64,000 bases of DNA from Rathayibacter sp. VKM Ac-2857 (GTDB lineage: Bacteria; Actinomycetota; Actinomycetes; Actinomycetales; Microbacteriaceae): the NCBI RefSeq assembly GCF_013205025.1, contig NZ_JABMLE010000005.1, positions 1-64,000 on the forward strand, given 5' to 3'. Both the position numbers and the translations under genes were made by a program. The notes beneath the pieces were generated by a model that worked only from the letters and a program-made list of their open reading frames with translations, was not told where the DNA came from and did not search any database. The stretch's first letter is position 1, and every line of letters starts with the position of its first letter. Below, piece by piece: positions 57,631 through 64,000 of the stretch.

Positions 57631-58226
57631 GCCGCATCGTCATCATGGGCCCGCCCGGCGCCGGCAAGGGCACCCAGGGAGCACTGCTCTCCACCGCCCT
57701 CGGCGTCCCGCACATCACAACAGGCGGACTGTTCCGCGACGAGGTCGACCGCGGCACCACGCTCGGACTCCAGGTCGCCGACGCCCTGCGGAACGGCCAG
57801 TACGTCGACGACTCCCTCACGACCGCCATGCTGCGCGGGCGGCTCCGGCGCGACGACGCCGCGACCGGGTTCGTCCTCGACGGCTATCCCCGGACGATCG
57901 ACCAGGTCGCGGCACTCGACGACCTCCTCGAGGAGGACGCCGAGGAGATCGACGCGGTGATCCTGCTCCAGGTCGACGAGAGGACGCTGCTGGACCGCCT
58001 CTCGAACCGATCCGAGGACCGCGCGGACGATCGACCCGATGTCGTCCGGGAGCGGCTCGCGCGCTACCAGGAGCTCACCCACCCCATCGCCCGGGAGTAC
58101 GAGGAGCGCGGCCTGCTGCGACGCATCAACGGCGCCTACCCGGTCGAGCTCGTGGTCGAGGCCGTCGTGGCGGCCGCCCGTGCCGTCCGGCATCCGCTCT
58201 CGATGCACGGCGAGCCGCTGCGGTGA
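57627..58226 (+). CDS. adk: Adenylate kinase, operon-embedded copy
   Basis: 199 residues; its ATG overlaps the ppsA stop (ATGA). The P-loop is GPPGAGKGT (residues 8-16), with [22 protein letters not shown] and [20 protein letters not shown]. The LID is short and lacks the zinc Cys cluster, as in actinobacterial enzymes. Actinobacteria usually carry the essential adk next to secY, so this is probably a second copy. Embedded between ppsA and gapB, it would recycle the AMP made by PpsA (AMP + ATP to 2 ADP), which is a sensible functional link. Confidence 0.9.
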
Positions 58227-59758
58227 CCCCACCACCATCCCCGAGTACCGCCACCGCGGACGCCGACCCCCAGGAGCAGCGGATGAACCTCACCGAGCAC
58301 CACCTCCGAGCCGCGAGCTGGGAGGACCGCGAAGCCTGCGCCGAGACGATGATCCCGCTCATCGGCGACCTCTACCGCCGGCACGGAGTCATCACCTCGC
58401 TGCACGGCACGAGCCTGATCAACAGATCGACGATCGAGCTCCTCAAAGCGCACCGCTTCACACGCCACCTCGACGAGACGGAGCTCCCTCTCGACGAGAC
58501 TCTGGCGATCCTCCGCGCGCTCTCGGTGCTCGATCTCGCTCCCGCGTCGCTCGACCTCGCCCAGCTCGCCCGACTCCGCCGAACGGGCGGGGGCGAGGTC
58601 GACCTCGAGGAGTTCCTGCGCCGGGAGCTCGCCCCGGTCCTGGGGACGGAGCGTCGTCTCCCCGAGCGCCCCCGCGACGTCGTCCTCTACGGCTTCGGCC
58701 GCATCGGCCGGCTGGTCGCCCGGCTGCTCATCGAGCACGGCGGCCGGAGCCTGCGCCTGCGTGCAGTCGTCGTGCGGCGCGGCTCCGCCGACGACGTGCG
58801 CAAGCGGGCGAGCCTGCTCCGCCGCGACAGCGTGCACGGCCCCTTCGCCGGGACCCTCTCGGTCGACGAGGAGCGCGACACGATCCTCGCCAACGGCACG
58901 CTGATCCAGTTCCTCTACTCGGACGACCCGGCGACGATCAACTTCAGCCTGCACGGCATCGAGGACGCGATCATCGTCGACAACACCGGTCGGTGGCGCG
59001 ACCAGGCGGGCCTCGAACGCCACCTCCTGTCGACGGGTGCCCAGCAGGTCCTGCTCACCGCGCCCGCCTCCGGTCGGGTGAAGAACATCGTCCACGGCAT
59101 CAACCACGAGGATCTCTCCCCGGCCGACCGCATCGTCTCAGCCGCATCGTGCACGACCAACGCCATCACGCCCGTGCTCAAGGTGATCGACGACTTCGCA
59201 GGGGTCGTCAGCGGCCACGTCGAGACCGTCCACTCCTTCACCAACGATCAGAACCTGATCGACAACTTCCACGCCGGAGACCGGCGCGGCCGATCCGCGG
59301 CCCTGAACATGGTCATCACCGAGACCGGTGCGGCGAAGGCGGTCGCGAAGGCGCTGCCGGAGATGGCGGGAAGGCTCACGGGGAGCTCGATCCGGGTTCC
59401 GACCCCGAACGTCTCGCTCGCGATCCTGAATCTCCGCACCAGCAGGCCGGTGACGAAGGAGGCGGTCAACGAGCATCTGCGCCGGGCCTCGCTCGACTCG
59501 CCGCTGCGCCGCCAGATCGACTACGTCGAATCCCCGGAGATCGTCTCGACCGACATCCTGGGCTCCCGGCACGCGGGAGTCGTGGACGGCCTCGCCACCA
59601 TCGAGACGCCGGACGGGGTGGTGCTCTACGTCTGGTACGACAACGAGTCCGGATACAGCGCGCAGGTCGTCCGCGTCCTCGAGACGCTCGCAGGCGGCCG
59701 GCTGCCCAAGCTCCCTCTCGCCGTCGCCGCCCGGACTCCTGACGCCGTCCCCGCCTGA
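58223..59758 (+). CDS. gapB: Glyceraldehyde-3-phosphate dehydrogenase, GapB-type
   Basis: 511 residues from a GTG overlapping the adk stop (GTGA); an ATG at 58283 gives a shorter form. A ~150-residue N-terminal extension (SLHGTSLINRSTIELLKAHRF) precedes the NAD domain, VVLYGFGRIGRLVARLL. The catalytic Cys310 lies in ASCTTNAI, followed by DQNLIDNFHAGDRRGRSAALNM and WYDNESGYSAQVVR. The long N-terminus is that of corynebacterial GapB, the gluconeogenic isoenzyme, compared with ~335 residues for glycolytic GapA. It works downstream of PpsA in glucose formation. Confidence 0.9.
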   Translation: MTPPPSPSTATADADPQEQRMNLTEHHLRAASWEDREACAETMIPLIGDLYRRHGVITSLHGTSLINRSTIELLKAHRFTRHLDETELPLDETLAILRALSVLDLAPASLDLAQLARLRRTGGGEVDLEEFLRRELAPVLGTERRLPERPRDVVLYGFGRIGRLVARLLIEHGGRSLRLRAVVVRRGSADDVRKRASLLRRDSVHGPFAGTLSVDEERDTILANGTLIQFLYSDDPATINFSLHGIEDAIIVDNTGRWRDQAGLERHLLSTGAQQVLLTAPASGRVKNIVHGINHEDLSPADRIVSAASCTTNAITPVLKVIDDFAGVVSGHVETVHSFTNDQNLIDNFHAGDRRGRSAALNMVITETGAAKAVAKALPEMAGRLTGSSIRVPTPNVSLAILNLRTSRPVTKEAVNEHLRRASLDSPLRRQIDYVESPEIVSTDILGSRHAGVVDGLATIETPDGVVLYVWYDNESGYSAQVVRVLETLAGGRLPKLPLAVAARTPDAVPA

Positions 59759-60028
59759 CCCCCACCTGACCCCCAGTCTCCCGCCCTCGGCGGGAACCGA
59801 CTGGTGCCGCATCCCCCTGTCGCCGGCACCAGAGAAGGAGGCCGGGGCCCGCAAGGGCCTCGGCCTCCTTCCGCCCTCCTGCACCCGCGGGGACGGACCT
59901 GCGCGTCATGGCGCAGAGGCGCGAGGACCGCGCGTGTTCTGCGGTGATCCTGTTCGGTGATCGGTCGAGCAGACCGAGTCCTCCTGGATCGTCTCGATCT
60001 CGCGCCTCCGTGATTCCGTTCAACAAAG
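59759..60028. other. Intergenic region with terminator, otherwise empty
   Basis: It contains the strong hairpin at 59835-59870, and further right only the promoter region of the esterase gene. No gene or RNA was recognised between them. Confidence 0.5.
59835..59870. terminator. Terminator after the ppsA-adk-gapB operon
   Basis: AAGGAGGCCGGGGCCC (59835-59850), loop GCAA, GGGCCTCGGCCTCCTT (59855-59870). The 16-base arms pair with one G-T mismatch. No long T-run follows, as is usual in high-GC actinobacteria. Confidence 0.8.
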
Positions 60029-60043
60029 CTAGACTCTGTCTAG
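60029..60043. promoter_or_regulatory. Palindrome upstream of the esterase gene
   Basis: CTAGAC-TCT-GTCTAG, perfect six-base arms, followed closely by a second TTAGAC half. It lies about 50 bases before the esterase start in an AT-rich stretch and is a probable operator, perhaps TetR-type. Confidence 0.6.
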
Positions 60044-60091
60044 AATTAGACTTAGTGTGATGACCACATCGCCCCCGAACGGAAGACGCTC

Positions 60092-61327
60092 ATGACATCC
60101 CACCCGCGCACCAGCACCTCCTCGACCCGAGGCCGAGCCGGTCGCCGAACTCGGGGCCTCCGGACCGCTGCGGCGATCGTCGCCGCGATCCTCGGCGGTC
60201 TCGTCCTCGTCCTGGCGCTGGGCAACGCGTTCCCGCCCGCCGCGAACTCTGTGACCCTGGCAGCGGCGGTCGTCTGGGCGTGGGTCGGACCGCAGCTCGT
60301 CGTCGCCAGCGCACTGGCGGTGATCCTCAGCGTCCCGCTGTGGCTCGCGGGCCGCCGGAAAGTTCTCCGAGGTGTCGCGTCCGGGTTGGCCGTCGCCGCC
60401 CTGGTCGCCTCGACGATCATCACCGGCGTGCTGGTGAACGCCGGCAGCAGGCTCGGCGGCTCCGTCGATCTCGCTGGTGCCGTGGCGCTGTCGGTGTCGG
60501 AGGAGGGACCCGACGAGGTCACGAGCTACACCACGGTCGACGGCGAGGCGCAGGAGGCGCGCGTCTACGAACCGGAGGACCCCGAGGGCGCACCGGTGAT
60601 GATGTACATCCACGGAGGAGCCTGGGCCATCGGCGCCGCTGCCGAGTCCGACGCCAGCGCCCGCTGGTACGCCGACCAGGGCTGGTACGTCGTCAACGTC
60701 GACTACCGGCTCTCGACGGCGGAGGATCCCACGTGGGACAAGGCGCCGGCCGACGTCGGCTGCGCGCTCAGCTGGGCCGCACAGCGAGCCGGCGCGGCTG
60801 GAGCGGATCCCGAGCGCCTGACCGTGACCGGCGACTCCGCCGGCGGGCACCTCGCCCTGCTCCTGAGCTGGTCCGCCGCCGCGGACCGGGCGACGACGTC
60901 CTGCCCCGACCTCGGCGAGGTCCCCGTGCCGGAGGCCGTCGTGGCCTCGTACCCGGTCGGAGACATCCAGTACACCTACGACTACGGGAACGCGGCACTG
61001 GGCCTCGAGCCGAAGGACTTCATCAGCGATTTCCTCGGAGGCGAGCCGTCGGAGGTCCCCGACCGCCTGGCGGCGGTCTCCCCCTCGACCTACTTCTCGG
61101 AGGCGGCACCCGCGACCTTCGTCCTGCAGCCCGAGCGCGACGACTTCATCCCCGCCGAGGGGAACCATCGCCTCGTCGAGCAGGCGCAGAGCGCCGGAGT
61201 CGACGCGAGTATCGCCTCGATCCCCTTCTCCCACCACGGCTTCGACATCATCCCCGGCTCGCTCGGCGATCAGATCAAGAGGACGGTCACCGTCGCCTGG
61301 CTCCAGGAGCAGGGCCTCGCGCCCTAG
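60092..61327 (+). CDS. Membrane-anchored alpha/beta-hydrolase (HSL-type esterase)
   Basis: 411 residues. Residues ~1-25 are basic, followed by three hydrophobic segments (AAAIVAAILGGLVLVLALG, LAAAVVWAWVGPQLVVASALAVILSV, GLAVAALVASTIITGVLV), so the catalytic domain is membrane-tethered and probably outside. The esterase motifs are HGGAW (oxyanion hole) and GDSAGG with nucleophile Ser249; Asp is in RDDFIPAEGN and His in FSHHGFD. Such enzymes act on short-chain or aryl esters. It starts after a palindromic operator and stands alone. Confidence 0.85.
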   Translation: MTSHPRTSTSSTRGRAGRRTRGLRTAAAIVAAILGGLVLVLALGNAFPPAANSVTLAAAVVWAWVGPQLVVASALAVILSVPLWLAGRRKVLRGVASGLAVAALVASTIITGVLVNAGSRLGGSVDLAGAVALSVSEEGPDEVTSYTTVDGEAQEARVYEPEDPEGAPVMMYIHGGAWAIGAAAESDASARWYADQGWYVVNVDYRLSTAEDPTWDKAPADVGCALSWAAQRAGAAGADPERLTVTGDSAGGHLALLLSWSAAADRATTSCPDLGEVPVPEAVVASYPVGDIQYTYDYGNAALGLEPKDFISDFLGGEPSEVPDRLAAVSPSTYFSEAAPATFVLQPERDDFIPAEGNHRLVEQAQSAGVDASIASIPFSHHGFDIIPGSLGDQIKRTVTVAWLQEQGLAP

Positions 61328-61431
61328 TCGACGGGGATCGCACGGGCGGTGAGCGCGCGCCGCCGCCCGTGAGTCCGCGGCCGACCGCGGGACCCCGGAC
61401 GACGAGCAGACGCGCCGCCGGGGACGTCCGG

Positions 61432-62904
61432 CTACTGCACGGCGGCAGTGAGCCGTGCCACGGTGTCGAGGATCTGCGCGGCGGCGGGCCGGGTCAACCA
61501 CTGGTCGAGGGTGACCTCCCTCGACATCGCCCGGTAGTCGTCCTCGATCGCGCGCAGCCGCTCGACGAACTCCGCGCCGTGGATCATGACGGACACCTCG
61601 AGGTTGAGGCTGAACGAGCGCATGTCCATGTTGCTGGACCCGACGACCGCGATGTCGTCGTCCACCGTGAAGTGCTTGGAGTGCAGGACGGTCGGCTCCT
61701 CGTACAGGAAGATCCGAACTCCCGCCCGCAGCAGGGTCTCGTAGTAGGAGCGCTGCGCGTGGTAGACGACGTACTGATCGGCCACGGCGCAGGCGAAGAG
61801 CTGCACGTCGACACCGCGCTCGGCGGCCGTCGTGATCGCGTAGAGCATCGAGTCGTCGGGAACGAAGTACGGGCTGGCGATGATCAGGCGCTCTTGAGCG
61901 CCGTAGACCAGGGCGTTGAACAACCGCAGGTTGTTCTCCCCTTCGAAGCCCGGCCCGCTCGGGACGATCTGGCAGGCCACGGCGGTGGAGGAGGTCCGCT
62001 CGGCGGGCAGCTCCTCGGCTGTCGGGAGGAAGTCGCCGGTCTCCGAGAACCAGTCGGTGAGGAACAGCGCGTCCAGCGCCAGAGCGGAGGGCCCCTCGAG
62101 CCGGATCATCAGGTCCTTCCAGTGCAGCCCGCGGCGGATGTTGTCCGGCTTGTTGTAGCTGTCGTCGACCATGTTCTGCGAGCCGGTGAAGGCGAGGCCT
62201 CCGTCCACGACGACGATCTTCCGGTGGTTGCGCAGGTCGGGGCGGCGCCACGAGCCGCGGAATGGACGGAACGGCAGCATCTCCTGGAAGGGGACCCCGT
62301 TCTCCTCGAGCCACCGCCGGGTGGCGGGTCCGAGCGGATTGCGGATCGTCGCCCAGTGGTCGTAGAGGACGCGGACGTCCACGCCGCGATTGTGCGCGGC
62401 CAGGAGGGCGTCGAAGAAGGGCCCGGTGGTCTCGTCGCGCGCCAGGATGTAGAACTCCACGTGCACGAACCGCTTGGCCGCGCCGACGGCGTCGGCCATC
62501 GCCCTGACGGAGGCGAGGTAGTCGGGGAGCAGTGTCACGTCGTTGCCCCCCAGCAACGGCATCGAGCCCAGACGGCGATTGAGGTGCACCACGGACGGCA
62601 GCCAGCTGGGCGCCGGGTCGGTCGAGGAAGCAGTGTCGAGGGACGGGACGTCCTCGGTCACCTGGACGAAGAGGGCGTTGACGTCGCGCTGCTTGTCGCG
62701 ACGATCCTGCGGGAGCCGGGTGCTGCCGAGCACCGCGTAGAGGATGCTGCCCGGGATCGGCGCGACGAAGATCGCCATCAGCCAGGCCATCGCCGAGCTC
62801 GGGCGCGTGTTGCGGGGCACGGTGACGACGGCCGTCAGCCGGATCAGGACATCCACGACGAGGACGACGGCAGGAACGGTCTTGAGCAGCGCACGCCAGT
62901 TCAT
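61432..62904 (-). CDS. cls: Cardiolipin synthase (phospholipase D family)
   Basis: 490 residues from ATG 62904. Two N-terminal membrane segments (TVPAVVLVVDVLIRLTAVV, WLMAIFVAPIPGSILYAVLG) are followed by the two PLD domains. HKD motif 1 is His227-Lys229-Asp234 (NHRKIVVVD), motif 2 is His408-Lys410-Asp415 (LHSKHFTVD); each is followed by a GS-N pattern (GSQNM, GSSNM). It joins two phosphatidylglycerols into cardiolipin in the membrane. Length and layout are those of bacterial ClsA. Longer open reading upstream of 62904 is antisense to the neighbouring GH2 gene. Confidence 0.9.
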   Translation of the reverse strand: MNWRALLKTVPAVVLVVDVLIRLTAVVTVPRNTRPSSAMAWLMAIFVAPIPGSILYAVLGSTRLPQDRRDKQRDVNALFVQVTEDVPSLDTASSTDPAPSWLPSVVHLNRRLGSMPLLGGNDVTLLPDYLASVRAMADAVGAAKRFVHVEFYILARDETTGPFFDALLAAHNRGVDVRVLYDHWATIRNPLGPATRRWLEENGVPFQEMLPFRPFRGSWRRPDLRNHRKIVVVDGGLAFTGSQNMVDDSYNKPDNIRRGLHWKDLMIRLEGPSALALDALFLTDWFSETGDFLPTAEELPAERTSSTAVACQIVPSGPGFEGENNLRLFNALVYGAQERLIIASPYFVPDDSMLYAITTAAERGVDVQLFACAVADQYVVYHAQRSYYETLLRAGVRIFLYEEPTVLHSKHFTVDDDIAVVGSSNMDMRSFSLNLEVSVMIHGAEFVERLRAIEDDYRAMSREVTLDQWLTRPAAAQILDTVARLTAAVQ

Positions 62905-62933
62905 CGGACGAGTATGCCGGTCGGTCCAGCGCG

Positions 62934-64000
62934 TCAGGAGAAGACGAGCTCGGTCGAGACGCTGCCGTGGCGCCGAGAGGTCGCCGTCAGCGTGACGACA
63001 CCCGCCTGCCGGGTCGCGCGGAGGACCGCCAGCGCGCGACCGTAGTAGGTGCGGTGCCGATCGTCGGCGAAGGACTCCTCGGTCGCGGGCACTCCACTGC
63101 CGAAGCCGGCGAGCGTGGCGGGACCGTCGACCGCGAGGGTGACGAGATCGTCCGCGAGGGACTCGACCACGCCGTCGGCGTCGGCGATCTCGACGTTCAC
63201 GTAGGCCAGGTCGCCGCCGTCGGCGGAGAAGTCCGTGCGTTCGGGTCGCAGCACCAGGCGCAGCGGTCCGCGAGCGGATCGCAGTCGGCCCTCGAGGGGG
63301 CGCGCCCCGGCGCTCCGCCCCACCGCGACCAGCTCGCCCGGACGGTACGGGACCTGGAAGCGCGCGAGGAATCCGTGCGCCGCACCCGCCTTGCGCGTGC
63401 CGATCCTCCTCCCGTTCAGGAGCAGATCGACCTCCTCTGAGGAGGAGTAGACCTCGACGTGGGCCCGCTCGCCGTCCCGACCCCGCCACGACCAGCTGCT
63501 GATCGCGTCGCTCGCACGCCAGGCCGCCTTCGCCACGGGCTTCCCGGAGACGTCGAGCGGGCGGACCGCGATCTGCGGCCGCTGCTCCGTCCCCCACGCG
63601 GCCTGCGAGAGCAGGGCGCCGGCGCCGGGGATCCCGGTGATGTCGAGAGAGCCGGATCCGCTCGTGAGGTGCGGATACGCCTTCATCAGCCACGCGAGCC
63701 GTGTTCCGTAGGTCCAGTGGCCGATGCCGACCTCGCCGAGATAGTCCCAGCCGGCCCAGACGAAGTCGCCGATCACGTTCGGCAGGCTCTCGACGAGAGG
63801 CCAGACCGCCGCGATGTCGCCCGGCTTCTCCTCGGTCCCGAGCACGATGCGGGAGGGATGCGCCTCGGCGTCCTTGCGCCACCGGTTGGCACCGTAGTTG
63901 TATCCCGCGACGTCGAGGACGTCGAAGACACCCCTGGTCGCGCGATCGGCGAAGGGCGTCACGGCGACGGTCTTCATGATCGGGCCCGCGAACTGCATCG
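62934..64000 (-). CDS. C-terminal part of a GH2-family glycosidase, cut by the window edge
   Basis: At least 354 residues; the N-terminal sandwich and most of the barrel lie beyond 64000. The visible part begins in the barrel (YNYGANRWRKDAEAHPSRIVLGTEEKP, with the likely nucleophile Glu in GTEEKP), continues with FVWAGWDYLGE, then the DUF4982-type beta-sandwich (EVYSSSEEVDLLLNGRRIG, VNVEIADADGVVES). The family includes beta-galactosidases and glucuronidases. No function finer than GH2 can be given. It ends 29 bases before the cardiolipin synthase start and both read leftward. Confidence 0.82.
   Translation of the reverse strand, partial: MQFAGPIMKTVAVTPFADRATRGVFDVLDVAGYNYGANRWRKDAEAHPSRIVLGTEEKPGDIAAVWPLVESLPNVIGDFVWAGWDYLGEVGIGHWTYGTRLAWLMKAYPHLTSGSGSLDITGIPGAGALLSQAAWGTEQRPQIAVRPLDVSGKPVAKAAWRASDAISSWSWRGRDGERAHVEVYSSSEEVDLLLNGRRIGTRKAGAAHGFLARFQVPYRPGELVAVGRSAGARPLEGRLRSARGPLRLVLRPERTDFSADGGDLAYVNVEIADADGVVESLADDLVTLAVDGPATLAGFGSGVPATEESFADDRHRTYYGRALAVLRATRQAGVVTLTATSRRHGSVSTELVFS

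Noticed and set aside
60280-63045. 921-codon rightward frame over the esterase and cardiolipin synthase
   Set aside because: It overlaps two well-supported genes in other frames or strand and has shadow-type composition.

Overview
The window is high-GC (roughly 65-72 %) actinobacterial DNA. Gene content and protein style (RamB-type regulator, GapB-type GAPDH, Lsr2, short adenylate kinase, many sugar-polymer hydrolases with LacI, IclR and TetR regulators) suggest Microbacteriaceae, a Rathayibacter/Curtobacterium-like plant-associated bacterium. The genus is a guess from protein style.

Positions 1 to about 15,560 look like part of an integrated mobilizable or conjugative element whose left end lies outside the window. 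It has a MobC-like protein and a MOBP-type relaxase, a candidate oriT just upstream, an Lsr2 paralogue, an ArdC-type antirestriction protein, a large secreted Ig-repeat protein, several unknown small genes, a DUF1016/YhcG PDDEXK nuclease surrounded by palindromes, and a truncated traG-like coupling-protein gene with an in-frame amber codon. Four copies of a ~300-bp hairpin-rich repeat (the last truncated) lie at 0.48-3.93 kb. The first three each sit directly upstream of small genes, the first being ardC. Two helices carry compensatory base changes. Position and orientation relative to the putative oriT fit a leading region with repeated single-strand (Frpo-like) promoters; this is the most interesting part of the window.

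The element abuts a truncated lacI-family gene at about 15.55 kb, and chromosomal-type DNA follows. 16.2-25.0 kb is a fructan/fructose locus: FrcABC-like ABC transporter, LacI-type repressor, PfkB kinase and a secreted GH32 enzyme, with three palindromes of the form TGACAnCGnTGTCA at the relevant starts. 25.2-29.4 kb is a redox locus (VOC protein, NAD(P)-binding protein, LLM flavin oxidoreductase, MarR regulator, FAD monooxygenase). 29.4-43.3 kb mixes a GH106-like rhamnosidase with a TetR regulator, a CocE/NonD hydrolase, Lrp, LysE exporter, cysteine-synthase-like enzyme, MFS carrier, HxlR/NmrA pair, ketopantoate-reductase-like protein and a GH35-like glycosidase. 43.4-53.5 kb is a non-phosphorylative sugar-acid pathway: IclR regulator, SDR, zinc dehydrogenase, FAH-family hydrolase, GH43-like enzyme, IlvD/Edd sugar-acid dehydratase and an FAD/Fe-S 2-hydroxyacid dehydrogenase. 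Its expected products are pyruvate plus lactate or glycolate.

Next to it, 53.5-59.8 kb holds a RamB-type regulator and a coupled gluconeogenic operon of PEP synthase, adenylate kinase and GapB-type GAPDH, a logical continuation for a cell growing on pyruvate and lactate. The window ends with an esterase, a cardiolipin synthase and the C-terminal part of a GH2 glycosidase. No rRNA, tRNA or CRISPR array was seen.
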